Positions 38,001 through 46,500 of a stretch of DNA of 64,000 nucleotides are shown one piece after another. The notes beneath the pieces are model-generated. The model did not search any database and had not been told where the DNA came from. It saw only the letters and a list, made by a program, of their open reading frames with translations. Both the position numbers and the translations under genes were made by a program. Every line of letters begins with the position of its first letter. Positions within the stretch are counted from its first letter, which is position 1. Origin of the DNA: Psychrobacillus sp042944905 (GTDB lineage: Bacteria; Bacillota; Bacilli; Bacillales_A; Planococcaceae); contig NZ_CP168496.1 of assembly GCF_042944905.1 (NCBI RefSeq), positions 1,426,001 through 1,490,000 of the forward strand. Direction: 5' to 3'.

Positions 38001-39333
38001 AGCAGGAACAATTGGAACAGTGGCAGAAAAAACTGCTTATGGTTATGTAAGAGGATATACGAATGATAATAATTTAACGCTACGTGGAGCAGAAGTTGAT
38101 CGATTAGTGCAAGGATGTACTGGAGTTAAAAGGACAACTGGACAACATCCTGGCGGAATCATAGTTGTTCCTGACTATATGGAAATTTTCGATTTTACGC
38201 CTATACAATTCCCAGCAGATGCGCAAGATTCTGAATGGAAAACAACCCATTTTGATTTCCATTCGATTCATGATAATTTACTGAAACTTGACATTCTAGG
38301 GCATGATGACCCAACTGTTATTCGAATGCTTCAAGATTTATCGGGAATTGACCCTAAAACAATCCCTACTGATGATCCGGAAGTGATGAAAATCTTTAGT
38401 GGAACTGAATCTCTAGGAGTTACCGAAGAACAAATTGATTGTAAAACAGGTACACTAGGAATTCCTGAGTTTGGTACTCGTTTTGTTCGTCAAATGTTAG
38501 AAGAAACAAAACCTTCTACATTTATGGAGCTTGTTCAAATTTCTGGCCTTTCCCATGGAACAGATGTATGGCTTGGAAATGCGCAAGAACTTATCCAAAA
38601 TGGTACATGTCAGTTGTCGGATGTTATTGGTTGTCGTGATGATATTATGGTTTATTTAATTTATCAAGGTCTTGACCCATCGTTAGCATTCAAGATTATG
38701 GAATCTGTTCGAAAAGGAAAAGGATTAACTCCGGAGTTTGAGGCAGAAATGAAAAAAGAAGGAGTACCTAATTGGTATATAGAATCCTGTAAAAAGATTA
38801 AATATATGTTCCCAAAAGCCCATGCGGCTGCTTATGTATTAATGGCGGTTCGGATTGCATATTTCAAGGTGCATTTCCCAATTCTATACTATGCAGCATA
38901 TTTAACCGTGCGAGCATCCGACTTTGATTTAATTTCTATGATTAATGGTTCGCAAACGATTCGTGCAAAATTGGATGAAATCAATGCAAAAGGTCTAGAT
39001 GTCTCACCGAAAGAAAAGAGTTTAGCTACAGTATTAGAAATTGGTCTTGAGATGTCAGAACGTGGTATTAGAATGCAAAAAGTCGATTTATATAAATCAA
39101 ATGCTAGTGAATTTATAATCGAAGGAAATACGCTAATTCCCCCTTTTAATGCTATCCCGGGTTTAGGTACAAATGTAGCTTTTCAAATTGTCAAAGCCAG
39201 ACTAGATGGAGAGTTTCTATCGAAAGAGGACCTGCAACAAAGAGGAAAAGTGTCGAAAACGATAATTGAATATATGGATCAAATGGGCTGTTTAGAAGGC
39301 CTTCCAGATGCCAATCAACTTTCCTTATTTTAG
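35017..39333 (+). CDS. polC: DNA polymerase III PolC-type alpha subunit
   Basis: PolC is the main replicative polymerase with built-in proofreading. In order: N-terminal domain, OB fold at about residues 235-320, PHP segment (HLHSPMSQMDAV), DEDD exonuclease (VFDVETTGLSATYD) near residue 430, zinc-binding Cys cluster (CPNCKHSEFF to CVKCDTPY) near 915, and the catalytic palm (KVPDIDLNFSGEYQP) near 970. It ends in NQLSLF, which resembles a beta-clamp motif. Length 1,438 is normal. A run of nine C residues lies at 35333-35341 in frame. Confidence 0.99.
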   Translation: MQDGKTRMHILLQQLDLIDDSFVKHFENASITRFTVHKKVRQWHFHIRCSAILPINVYTILRQRLEEKFTGIASVLLTIDSETSTVSEEQIKEYWIPVMKELSDMAPPLKDRLLQQQPEWNGQTIQLTCGQELELRTFKKKYVELIGDTYVNFGFPKMAFDFRLVEDTQALAKAQLAFLEQRKLEEEELGKKALDDLQKREQNRQENGSEGEAEGPFQLGIPLKKEEPILEIRQIQDEERRVTIEGFVFDVEVKELRSGRSLLTAKVTDYTDSILVKMFSRDKEDAQMMERLKKGMWIKVRGSVQNDTFVRDLIIMAQDMCEINPAVRLDTAKEKRVELHLHSPMSQMDAVSSVSSLVAQAAKWGHKAIAITDHANVQSFPEAYAAGKKNGVKILYGLEANLVHDGVPIAYEEQRILLEDATFVVFDVETTGLSATYDKIIELAAVKMYNGNIIEKFERFVNPHHALSATTIELTGITDEMVRNAPEIEEVIKDFYDFIGDGIIVAHNASFDMGFLYEGYRRCGIDHFTHPVIDTLELARFLHPELKTHRLGSLCKKFNIELTQAHRAIFDCEATGYLLMHLLKESEEKNIQFHDDFNKHIGQGDSYKRARPSHCTILAVNEEGLKNLFKLVSLSHISTFYRVPRITRSTLQKHRAGLIIGSACDKGEVFEGLMQKPLEQVEEIAKFYDYLEIQPKEVYSHLIELELVRDEWNLEDIIRKMIKVGKKLNLPVVATGNVHYLHENDAIFRKILVNSQGGANPLNRHELPKVHFRTTNEMLDAFSFLGEELAKEIVVTNPQKIADSIQDIKPIKDDLYTPKIEGADDEVRSLTYAKGKEIYGEELPEIVEARIEKELASIIGHGFAVIYLISHKLVKKSLDDGYLVGSRGSVGSSLVATLTEITEVNPLPPHYVCPNCKHSEFFLDGSVGSGFDLPNKNCVKCDTPYVKDGQDIPFETFLGFKGDKVPDIDLNFSGEYQPTAHNYTKELFGEDYVFRAGTIGTVAEKTAYGYVRGYTNDNNLTLRGAEVDRLVQGCTGVKRTTGQHPGGIIVVPDYMEIFDFTPIQFPADAQDSEWKTTHFDFHSIHDNLLKLDILGHDDPTVIRMLQDLSGIDPKTIPTDDPEVMKIFSGTESLGVTEEQIDCKTGTLGIPEFGTRFVRQMLEETKPSTFMELVQISGLSHGTDVWLGNAQELIQNGTCQLSDVIGCRDDIMVYLIYQGLDPSLAFKIMESVRKGKGLTPEFEAEMKKEGVPNWYIESCKKIKYMFPKAHAAAYVLMAVRIAYFKVHFPILYYAAYLTVRASDFDLISMINGSQTIRAKLDEINAKGLDVSPKEKSLATVLEIGLEMSERGIRMQKVDLYKSNASEFIIEGNTLIPPFNAIPGLGTNVAFQIVKARLDGEFLSKEDLQQRGKVSKTIIEYMDQMGCLEGLPDANQLSLF

Positions 39334-39490
39334 TATATTTCCATTAAAATCGGAAGTCAGATTAATTTTGAAAATGAATAAAGCTACAAGGTAAGTTCTA
39401 GATGTAGAGGGACTCTGGTTAGTGAATAAAAGTTGTGTTTCAAATCTTACATGTGCTTGATCTAGAAAATTTTTACTTTTACAGCCCGCA
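39334..39490. other. Gene-free sequence after polC
   Basis: No reading frame, ribosome site or RNA gene is apparent. The only structure seen is an 8-bp inverted repeat TTCTAGAT...ATCTAGAA with arms about 60 bases apart. No convincing polC terminator was found here. Confidence 0.4.
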
Positions 39491-39841
39491 ATACACATAA
39501 ATTAGTTGGTGCATGATTAGAGTTGGTGGTACTAGAGAAAAATAGTTAGCATCCATTGATAAAGAAGCGCTGAGCGGACGAAATTCCATCTTCGTCCGCT
39601 TTTAAAAGAATAGGAAAGTATCTAATCTCTCATTAACCAAACCTTACGCACCTCGTCTCTACATAATTCAAGAGGGTAACGGACAAACATCCGCCACAAG
39701 ATTACCCCAAAAAATGGATCGTGTAGTGACGCAGGCACTTCACGATCCAAATTCCTTCAGTATTAGTGTAGCCACTGTTTCGTCCAAAACACTCTGGAAT
39801 AGGTAATGACCAGATGCACTTAAAGGTCGCTTGCATTTTTC
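39491..39841. repeat. Structured intergenic repeat, family C copy 1
   Basis: About 350 bp alignable end to end with 55,704-56,058, in the same orientation. It holds hairpin 1 (GCGGACGAA 39574-39582 with TTCGTCCGC 39591-39599, then T4), the conserved block GGACAAACATC (39681-39691) that can pair with TGTTTCGTCC (39776-39785) around a bulged C, and a central 33-nt hairpin at 39716-39748. It ends in TGCATTTTT. Both copies have six A residues just 5' of the central hairpin, so on the minus strand it reads as hairpin plus T6. It has no open reading frame. Confidence 0.8.
39716..39748. other. Central covarying hairpin of family C copy 1
   Basis: GGATCGTGTAGTG pairs with CACTTCACGATCC (12 of 13 positions). 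Compared with copy 2, stem positions 6/28 change from G-C to T-A and 7/27 from T-A to G-C, keeping pairing. Loop and length are conserved at 33 nt. Confidence 0.8.
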
Positions 39842-39929
39842 TTATGAAAATAGAACAAGCTATAGCTAAATACGAGAAAAGATTTTCATTTGGGGTGTGC
39901 GTGTAAAATCATCTGTGTTTCTTATTTAT
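39842..39929. other. Gene-free spacer before the rimP promoter
   Basis: No gene. ATGAAAAT and ATTTTCAT form an inverted repeat with arms about 35 bases apart. It is not shared with the sequence after the second family C copy. Confidence 0.3.
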
Positions 39930-39958
39930 TTGCAAGAAATTCAATCGTATGGTAATAT
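39930..39958 (+). promoter_or_regulatory. Sigma-A promoter for rimP-nusA-infB operon
   Basis: TTGCAA (39930-39935), 17-base spacer, TAATAT (39953-39958), followed by an approximately 140-base leader before the rimP ATG. Confidence 0.7.
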
Positions 39959-39989
39959 AAAACTACCAATGTTTCATAGTTCTGTGACG

Positions 39990-40016
39990 AAAGAGTGGGA
40001 TTTCCCGCTCTTTTCT
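39990..40016 (+). terminator. Leader attenuator upstream of rimP-nusA
   Basis: AAAGAGTGGG (39990-39999) pairs with CCCGCTCTTT (40004-40013), one G-U, loop ATTT, followed by an interrupted T tract (TTTTCTGTTG). It sits between the promoter and rimP. In B. subtilis the ylxS-nusA operon is autoregulated by NusA-dependent termination in its leader, and a hairpin with a weak T tract here fits that model. Confidence 0.75.
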
Positions 40017-40098
40017 GTTGTTATATAGGAATTATAAAAATTACACTCGTAGAAGTAATCTACATTTATAGAAAATCATTATTGAGTAGGAGGCTTGT

Positions 40099-40578
40099 AT
40101 GACTAATATCACTAGTAAAATTGAAGAGCTTGTAACGCCGATTTTACAAGAGTTGAATTTAGAGCTTGTAGATATTGAATACTTAAAAGAAGGTCGCGAT
40201 TGGTTTTTGAGAATCTATATTGATACATCGACAGGTGGTATAGATATTGAGCAATGTGCTCAAGTTAGTGAAAAACTAAGTGAAAAATTAGATGACGTTG
40301 ATCCAATTACGGAGAATTATTTCTTAGAAGTTTCCTCTCCAGGCGCGGAACGTCCATTGAAAAAGGATGCAGACTTTCTACAAGCAATCGGGAAACATGT
40401 ATATATTAAAACGTATGAACCTGTAAATGGTGCCAAAGAATTTGAAGGAACTTTGCTTTCTTATTCAGCAGAAGAAGGTGCTTTAATAGAAGTACGTGTG
40501 AAAACTAGAAGAATTAAAATTCAAATTGATAAAGAGAAAATTGCGCTTGCTCGTTTAGCGATTGATTTCTCTGCATAA
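40099..40578 (+). CDS. rimP: Ribosome maturation factor RimP
   Basis: RimP helps mature the 30S subunit. The 159-residue protein shows ELVDIEYLKEGRDWFLRIYID, then VSSPGAERPLKKDADF. AGGAGG is 7 bases before the ATG. It is first in the nusA-infB operon, as in most bacteria. Confidence 0.97.
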   Translation: MTNITSKIEELVTPILQELNLELVDIEYLKEGRDWFLRIYIDTSTGGIDIEQCAQVSEKLSEKLDDVDPITENYFLEVSSPGAERPLKKDADFLQAIGKHVYIKTYEPVNGAKEFEGTLLSYSAEEGALIEVRVKTRRIKIQIDKEKIALARLAIDFSA

Positions 40579-40600
40579 TGTATATTAAGGAGTGATATCT

Positions 40601-41731
40601 ATGAGTAGTGATTTTTTAGATGCGCTTACTGCGCTTGAAAAACAAAAAGGGATTTCTAGAAATGTATTAATAGAAGCAATTGAAGCTGCATTAGTGACAG
40701 CATATAAAAGAAACTTTAACCAGGCTCAAAATGTTCGTGTAGATATCAATCTAGCTACAGGTACAATGCTTGTTTATTCAAGAAAAGATGTAGTGGAAGA
40801 AGTAACAGATGAACGTTTGCAAATCTCATTAGAGGATGCAAACATCATTAATCCACATTATGTAATCGGAGATGTTGTGGAGGAAGAAGTAACTCCACGT
40901 AACTTCGGCCGTATTGCTGCGCAAACCGCTAAACAAGTTGTGACACAAAGAGTGCGTGAAGCGGAACGTGGTCTTATATATGAGGAATACGTTGACCGCG
41001 AAGACGACATTGTAAACGGAATTGTGGAGCGTTTAGATGCAAGGAATATTTACGTTGGCTTAGGTAAAGTAGAAGCAGTTTTACCTGTAAATGAACAGAT
41101 TCAAACAGAAACTTATCGTCCTCATGATCGTATAAAAGTATATATTACGAAAGTAGAACGAACTACTCGTGGTCCTCAAGTTTTTGTATCTAGAACGCAT
41201 CCAGGGTTACTTCGTCGATTGTTTGAAATGGAAGTTCCAGAAATATTCGAAGGAATCGTTGAAATAAAATCAATTGCTCGAGAAGCAGGAGATCGCTCTA
41301 AAATTTCTGTGTTTGCACATAAAGAAGAAATAGATCCAGTTGGTTCGTGTGTAGGAGCAAAAGGAGCAAGGGTCCAAACAATAGTGAATGAATTAAACGG
41401 GGAAAAAATTGATATTGTAGAATGGTCTGAAGATCCAGTCGTTTTCGTTGCAAATGCATTAAGCCCTTCTAAAGTGTTAGATGTGCAAGTAAACGAAGAG
41501 GAGAAATCTACAACAGTAGTTGTTCCAGATTATCAACTTTCATTAGCTATCGGTAAAAGAGGTCAAAATGCTCGTCTTGCTGCTAAATTAACTGGATGGA
41601 AAATTGATATAAAGAGTGAAACAGATGCTAGAGAATTAGGGATTTATCCTAATGAAAATTCTCCTAAAGTTCTTTTGGTAAGCGCTGAAGATGAAATGGA
41701 TGATTTCGACTTTTACAAAGACGAAGAGTAA
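40601..41731 (+). CDS. nusA: Transcription termination/antitermination factor NusA
   Basis: NusA binds RNA polymerase and stimulates pausing and intrinsic termination. It has an N-terminal domain, an S1 domain (about residues 135-200, GIVERLDARNIYVGLGKVEAVLP), and two KH domains (PVGSCVGAKGARVQTI and LAIGKRGQNARLAAKLTGWKIDI). Length 376, without C-terminal acidic repeats, as in Bacillus. Start ATG 40601 with AAGGAG upstream; an in-frame GTG at 40592 precedes it. Confidence 0.98.
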   Translation: MSSDFLDALTALEKQKGISRNVLIEAIEAALVTAYKRNFNQAQNVRVDINLATGTMLVYSRKDVVEEVTDERLQISLEDANIINPHYVIGDVVEEEVTPRNFGRIAAQTAKQVVTQRVREAERGLIYEEYVDREDDIVNGIVERLDARNIYVGLGKVEAVLPVNEQIQTETYRPHDRIKVYITKVERTTRGPQVFVSRTHPGLLRRLFEMEVPEIFEGIVEIKSIAREAGDRSKISVFAHKEEIDPVGSCVGAKGARVQTIVNELNGEKIDIVEWSEDPVVFVANALSPSKVLDVQVNEEEKSTTVVVPDYQLSLAIGKRGQNARLAAKLTGWKIDIKSETDARELGIYPNENSPKVLLVSAEDEMDDFDFYKDEE

Positions 41732-41750
41732 GCAAGGATGGTGAGTTTGG

Positions 41751-42029
41751 ATGGCTATTCAAAAGAAAATTCCATTGCGTAAATGCGTTGCTACGGGAGA
41801 AATGTTCCCTAAGAAAGAAATGATTCGCATTGTTCGATCGAAAGAAGGCGAAGTCTCCGTAGACTTGACAGGAAAAAAGTCGGGTAGAGGAGCATACGTT
41901 TCGAAAACGTTAAATGCGGTTGATAAAGCAAAAAAGAAAAACTCCTTAGGGAACCATTTAGAAGCAACGATTCCACATGAAATATATGATGAGTTAATCG
42001 TCATAATCGAAAGAGAAAAACTAAAATGA
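41751..42029 (+). CDS. rnpM: RNase P modulator RnpM (YlxR)
   Basis: The 92-residue YlxR protein has been described as an RNA-binding inhibitor of RNase P. The conserved RKCVATGEMFPKKEMIRIVRS and GRGAYVSKT segments are present. It overlaps ylxQ by 4 bases (ATGA) in the nusA operon, the invariant position for this family. Confidence 0.93.
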   Translation: MAIQKKIPLRKCVATGEMFPKKEMIRIVRSKEGEVSVDLTGKKSGRGAYVSKTLNAVDKAKKKNSLGNHLEATIPHEIYDELIVIIEREKLK

Positions 42030-42346
42030 CAATTGAACAACAAATAACGCAGCTACTAGGACTTGCAACTCGAGCAAGAAAAACTATTTCTGGGGAAGAA
42101 CTGGTAGTAAAAGAAATTAGAAGCCAAAAAGCGAAGTTAGTTTTACTATCATCAGACGCTTCTAAAAATACATCTAAAAAAATTAATGATAAATGTGCAT
42201 CTTTTAACGTTGAGCTGCATGTCTTTGGAGACAGGCACGATCTCGGACATGCGACGGGAAAAGAGGCCAGAGTGGCAATAGCCATTATGGATGACGGTTT
42301 CGCTAAAAAACTGTCCGGCCTTCTCAACGAATTTAACCGGAGGTGA
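42026..42346 (+). CDS. ylxQ: YlxQ, L7Ae-family RNA-binding protein
   Basis: A 106-residue L7Ae/L30e-like protein expected to bind kinked RNA. It shows LLGLATRARKTISGEELVVK near the N-terminus and a LVLLSSDAS core. Its exact role is not established. infB starts 4 bases past the stop. Confidence 0.9.
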   Translation: MTIEQQITQLLGLATRARKTISGEELVVKEIRSQKAKLVLLSSDASKNTSKKINDKCASFNVELHVFGDRHDLGHATGKEARVAIAIMDDGFAKKLSGLLNEFNRR

Positions 42347-42350
42347 GCTA

Positions 42351-44852
42351 ATGACTAAAATCAGAGTTCATGAGTACGCGAAACAAATAGAAAAATCAAG
42401 TAAAGAAGTTATTGATCAGTTAGGAAAGCTTAATATTCAAGTGGCTAACCATATGTCAATGCTTGAAGGAGACGCAGTTCAAAAATTAGACAGCGTTTAT
42501 AAAAAATCAAATCAGGTTAAACCTCAAGCATCAACACAATCAAAACCAACTGGACAGAATACGCAAACAAATCGTCCTGCAAACAACAATGGAAACCAAG
42601 GTCAGTCGAGACCAACTAGTCAAGGTCAATCAAGACCAGCTAACCAAGGTCAGTCGAGACCAGCAAGCCAAGGTCAAGGACAATCAAGACCAGCAAGTCA
42701 AGGTCAAGGACAATCAAGACCAGCAAGTCAAGGTCAAGGACAATCAAGACCAGTAGGCCAAGGTCAAGGACAATCAAGACCAGCAAGCCAAGGTCAAGGA
42801 CAATCAAGACCAGCAAGCCAAGGTCAAGGACAATCAAGACCAGCAAGCCAAGGTCAAGGACAATCAAGACCAGCAAGTCAAGGTCAAGGACAATCAAGAC
42901 CAGCTGCTCAAGGTACTAATACTAATAGCCAAGGTAAAACATTTACTAATAATAAACCAGCTGGAAATAGCCGTCCAGGTGGACAAAATAGACCAGGTGG
43001 ACAACAAAGACCGGGACAAAAATTCCAAAAAAGAAGAAAAGGTCCAACTACACCTGTTCAACCACCAGTTCCAAGAAAAGAAAGAGAACTTCCTGCTAAA
43101 ATTACGTTTACAGAATCATTAACAGTAACTGAGTTAGCGAAAAAATTAGGTCGTGAGCCTTCTGAAATTATAAAAAAATTGTTTTTACTTGGGGCAATGG
43201 CAACAATTAACCAGGAACTTGATAAGGATGCAATTGAATTAATTTGTGCAGACTATGGAGTAGAAGTAGAAGAAGAAATTAAAATCGATATTACCGATTT
43301 AGAAGCTCATTTCGAAATCGAAACGACAGAAGAAGATGAAGCAAATAAACAAGAACGTCCTCCTGTAGTTACAATTATGGGTCACGTTGACCATGGTAAA
43401 ACGACTTTACTTGACTCTATTCGAAATACAAAAGTTACAGCAGGTGAAGCAGGTGGTATTACACAACATATTGGTGCATACCAAATAGTTAGTAGTGGGA
43501 AAAAAATTACATTTCTTGATACTCCTGGACATGCTGCTTTTACAACAATGCGTGCTCGTGGAGCAAAAATTACAGACATTACAATACTAGTGGTTGCAGC
43601 TGACGATGGAGTTATGCCACAAACTGTGGAAGCGATTAACCATGCAAAAGCGGCAGAAGTACCAATTATTGTTGCTGTAAATAAAATGGATAAACCATCA
43701 GCCAATCCTGATCGTGTCATGCAAGAACTAACAGAACACGGATTAGTATCGGAAGCATGGGGCGGGGAAACAATTTTTGTGCAAATCTCGGCTTTAACTG
43801 GGGATGGAATCGATAACCTTATTGAAATGGTCTTACTTGTTTCCGAAGTTGCAGAATTAAAAGCAAATCCAAAACGTCTTGCATTGGGGTCTGTAATTGA
43901 GGCTCAGTTAGACAAAGGTAGAGGGTCAGTTGCTACATTATTAGTTCAAGATGGTACTTTACGAGTTGGTGATCCAATCGTAGTAGGTCATGCATTTGGG
44001 CGAGTTCGCGCAATGGTAAATGATCTTGGGCGTCGAGTGAAAGAAGCGGGTCCTTCTACTCCTGTTGAAATTACAGGTTTAAGTGAAGTGCCACAAGCAG
44101 GAGATCGTTTTGTCGTTTTTGAAGATGAAAAAACAGCTCGTCAAGTTGGTGAAAATAGAGCATCACAAGCACAAGTTAACCAACGTTCTGAAAAAACTCG
44201 TGTGACATTAGATAATTTATTTGATCAAATGAAGCAAGGCGAAATGAAAGAATTAAACTTAATCGTTAAAGCAGATGTTCAAGGTACAGTAGAGGCAATG
44301 GCTGCTTCCTTGATGAAAATAGAAGTAGAAGGTGTAAATGTACGAATCATCCACACTGGTGCAGGGGCAATTACTGAATCAGATATCAGTCTTGCAGCTG
44401 CTTCTAACGCTATTGTAATCGGTTTTAATGTTCGTCCTGATGTAAATGCGAAACGCGCTGCAGACGCAGAAGGTGTAGATATCCGCTTACACCGAGTTAT
44501 TTACAAAGTAATCGAAGAAATCGAATTTGCGATGAAAGGATTACTAGACCCTGAATTCCAAGAAAAAATCATTGGTCAAGCGGAAGTTCGCGAAACTTTC
44601 AAAGTAACGAAAGTTGGTACGATTGCCGGTTCTTATGTAACGGAAGGTAAAATTTCTAGAGATAGTGGTGTTCGTATTATCCGCGATTCCATCGTTATAT
44701 TTGAAGGTGAATTAGATACATTAAAACGATTCAAAGACGATGCAAAAGAAGTAGCTAAAGGATATGAATGTGGTATTACCATTAAAAACTTTAATGACAT
44801 TAAAGAAAATGACATTATCGAAGCATTCGTTATGGAAGAGATTAAACGATAA
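42351..44852 (+). CDS. infB: Translation initiation factor IF-2
   Basis: IF-2 places initiator tRNA on the 30S subunit and promotes subunit joining. The N-terminal IF2N domain is followed by a long low-complexity linker (about residues 60-255) that includes a Gln/Gly/Ser/Arg/Pro minisatellite, then a second IF2N domain, then the G domain with G1 GHVDHGKT at about 344-351, DTPGHAAF and NKMDKP. The C-terminal domains are complete. ATG 42351 follows GGAGGTGA. The stop overlaps ylxP (TAATG). Confidence 0.98.
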   Translation: MTKIRVHEYAKQIEKSSKEVIDQLGKLNIQVANHMSMLEGDAVQKLDSVYKKSNQVKPQASTQSKPTGQNTQTNRPANNNGNQGQSRPTSQGQSRPANQGQSRPASQGQGQSRPASQGQGQSRPASQGQGQSRPVGQGQGQSRPASQGQGQSRPASQGQGQSRPASQGQGQSRPASQGQGQSRPAAQGTNTNSQGKTFTNNKPAGNSRPGGQNRPGGQQRPGQKFQKRRKGPTTPVQPPVPRKERELPAKITFTESLTVTELAKKLGREPSEIIKKLFLLGAMATINQELDKDAIELICADYGVEVEEEIKIDITDLEAHFEIETTEEDEANKQERPPVVTIMGHVDHGKTTLLDSIRNTKVTAGEAGGITQHIGAYQIVSSGKKITFLDTPGHAAFTTMRARGAKITDITILVVAADDGVMPQTVEAINHAKAAEVPIIVAVNKMDKPSANPDRVMQELTEHGLVSEAWGGETIFVQISALTGDGIDNLIEMVLLVSEVAELKANPKRLALGSVIEAQLDKGRGSVATLLVQDGTLRVGDPIVVGHAFGRVRAMVNDLGRRVKEAGPSTPVEITGLSEVPQAGDRFVVFEDEKTARQVGENRASQAQVNQRSEKTRVTLDNLFDQMKQGEMKELNLIVKADVQGTVEAMAASLMKIEVEGVNVRIIHTGAGAITESDISLAAASNAIVIGFNVRPDVNAKRAADAEGVDIRLHRVIYKVIEEIEFAMKGLLDPEFQEKIIGQAEVRETFKVTKVGTIAGSYVTEGKISRDSGVRIIRDSIVIFEGELDTLKRFKDDAKEVAKGYECGITIKNFNDIKENDIIEAFVMEEIKR
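42597..42908 (+). repeat. Minisatellite inside infB (3 x 24 bp then 8 x 30 bp)
   Basis: Three 24-bp units encoding QGQSRP plus two residues are followed by eight 30-bp units encoding QGQGQSRP plus two residues. The 30-bp units are almost identical at the DNA level (core AGGTCAAGGACAATCAAGAC), with one PVG variant and one PAA end. All units keep frame. Confidence 0.95.
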
Positions 44853-45130
44853 TGATTGTGTATGCAGAGTGTGAATATATCATTTCTACTGCACATTCCT
44901 TGAAAGAAAAGCGAGCAGTTTTACAACGAATGCTGACACGAACAAAACAAAAATTCAATGTTTCCATTGGGGAGCTAGATCACCAAGATGTATGGCAACG
45001 TACATGTATTGGTATCGTTATTGTTGCTTCAGATAAAGTAGCAGCCGAACGAGAACTGATGCATGCCATCAGATATTTGGATTCTAACCCTGAGTGGGAA
45101 CGAATAGAATTTAGAAAAGAATATTTATAA
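44852..45130 (+). CDS. ylxP: YlxP, DUF503 family protein
   Basis: A 92-residue protein of the DUF503 family, found between infB and rbfA in many Firmicutes. SLKEKRAVLQRMLTRTKQKFNVSIGELDHQD is the family core. A link to ribosome or translation assembly is inferred from context only. Confidence 0.9.
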   Translation: MIVYAECEYIISTAHSLKEKRAVLQRMLTRTKQKFNVSIGELDHQDVWQRTCIGIVIVASDKVAAERELMHAIRYLDSNPEWERIEFRKEYL

Positions 45131-45153
45131 ACAGAATATGAGGTGTAGCGATT

Positions 45154-45504
45154 ATGTCGATGCGCGCAAACCGTGTTGCTGAACAAATGAAAAAAGAGTT
45201 AGGCGAGATTATTGTCCGAAAACTAAAGGATCCTAATATAGGTTTTGTTACTGTGACAGATGTAGAAGTCACTGGTGATCTCCAACAAGCAACTATTTAT
45301 ATAACTGTGCTTGGCGGAGAAGCGAAAAGTGGTCAAACACTAAAAGCTCTAGAAAAAGCTAAAGGATTTATTCGTTCTGAAATAGGACAACGAATTAGAC
45401 TTCGGATAACGCCTGAACTGCTATTTAAGTTTGATGAATCGGCAGCATATGGAAGTCGAATTGATAATTTGTTAAGACAGATTAACAACTCGTCAGAAGA
45501 ATAA
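45154..45504 (+). CDS. rbfA: 30S ribosome-binding factor A
   Basis: RbfA is a KH-type cold-shock and 16S rRNA processing factor. The 116-residue protein shows RANRVAEQMKKELGEII, VTVTDVEVTGDLQQATIYI and the C-terminal LRITPELLFKFDES. GAGGTG precedes the ATG. Confidence 0.97.
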   Translation: MSMRANRVAEQMKKELGEIIVRKLKDPNIGFVTVTDVEVTGDLQQATIYITVLGGEAKSGQTLKALEKAKGFIRSEIGQRIRLRITPELLFKFDESAAYGSRIDNLLRQINNSSEE

Positions 45505-45512
45505 AAAATTAG

Positions 45513-45547
45513 AGAAGTCTGCTTACTACAACAAGCAGACTTCTTTG
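45513..45547 (+). terminator. Intrinsic terminator between rbfA and truB
   Basis: AGAAGTCTGCTT (45513-45524) pairs with AAGCAGACTTCT (45533-45544) over 12 bp, with an 8-base loop, followed by TTTG (weak tract). Confidence 0.75.
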
Positions 45548-45577
45548 TTATATATTATCGTTAAATGAGGTGGAAAC

Positions 45578-46495
45578 GTGTACGAAGGCATACTTCCTTT
45601 ATGGAAAGAAAAAGGGATGACCTCCCATGATTGTGTGTTTAGACTCCGCAAAATATTAAAAATGAAAAGAATAGGACATACAGGCACACTAGATCCGAGT
45701 GTAGAAGGCGTTTTGCCCATTTGTTTAGGCCAAGCTACTAAAGTTTCTGAATATATTATGAACGAAGGAAAAACTTATATTGCAACAGTTAGTATAGGAG
45801 AGTCTACTACGACAGAAGATGCAGATGGCGCGATTGTAACTAAAGATGAAACGGTTAAACATTTTTCACGAGAGCAGCTATTAGAGGTTTTAAACAAATT
45901 AACAGGTGAAATCGTTCAAACTCCACCAATGTATTCTGCGGTAAAAGTAAATGGAAAAAAATTATATGAATACGCAAGAGAAGGAAAAATAGTGGAACGT
46001 CCAAGTAGAAAAGTAACGATCTATACACTAGATTTATTGGAAGAAGATACAGAATTTTTCGGAAAAAATGTATCTTTTTCTATTGAAATTAGCTGTAGTA
46101 AGGGTACATATATCAGAACTCTTGCTGTCCAAATTGGTGAAATACTTGGTTATCCAGCGCATATGTCTTCTTTAGTTCGTACTGCTTCGGGGAGCTTTAC
46201 GAAAGCTCAATGTTTAACACTGGAGGAAGTGAATATAGCAAACGAAAGTGGTCATTTAAATGACTCTATATTCCCTATAAATTATGCATTACAAAGCTGG
46301 CCAAACGTAGAAATAACAACTGAGAACGAGAAAAGTATTGCAAATGGTCAAGTAATAATTGCCCATTTATTACTTGAAAAAAATGAAAAAATTATTTACA
46401 CAAAAGATTTAATTCCAAAAGCAGTATATGTAAAACATCCAACGAAAAGTGGTATGATGAAACCTGAAAAAATGTTTTCAGCTGAAAAGGAGTAA
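45578..46495 (+). CDS. truB: tRNA pseudouridine-55 synthase
   Basis: TruB makes pseudouridine 55 in the T loop of tRNAs. The catalytic Asp is D39 in GHTGTLDPSVEGVLP. GKTYIATVSIG and the C-terminal PUA-like domain follow. GTG start, GAGGTGG upstream. Length 305. Confidence 0.97.
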   Translation: MYEGILPLWKEKGMTSHDCVFRLRKILKMKRIGHTGTLDPSVEGVLPICLGQATKVSEYIMNEGKTYIATVSIGESTTTEDADGAIVTKDETVKHFSREQLLEVLNKLTGEIVQTPPMYSAVKVNGKKLYEYAREGKIVERPSRKVTIYTLDLLEEDTEFFGKNVSFSIEISCSKGTYIRTLAVQIGEILGYPAHMSSLVRTASGSFTKAQCLTLEEVNIANESGHLNDSIFPINYALQSWPNVEITTENEKSIANGQVIIAHLLLEKNEKIIYTKDLIPKAVYVKHPTKSGMMKPEKMFSAEKE

Positions 46496-46500
46496 TTAAT

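Noticed and set aside
39334..39490. Possible T-box or tRNA remnant after polC
   Set aside because: No T-box core sequence, cloverleaf or CCA end could be found.
42640..42897. Minus-strand open frame over the infB repeat, and the thought that the direct repeats were a CRISPR array
   Set aside because: Units are contiguous with no unique spacers and keep the infB frame. The minus frame is a Leu/Val-repeat artefact of that minisatellite.
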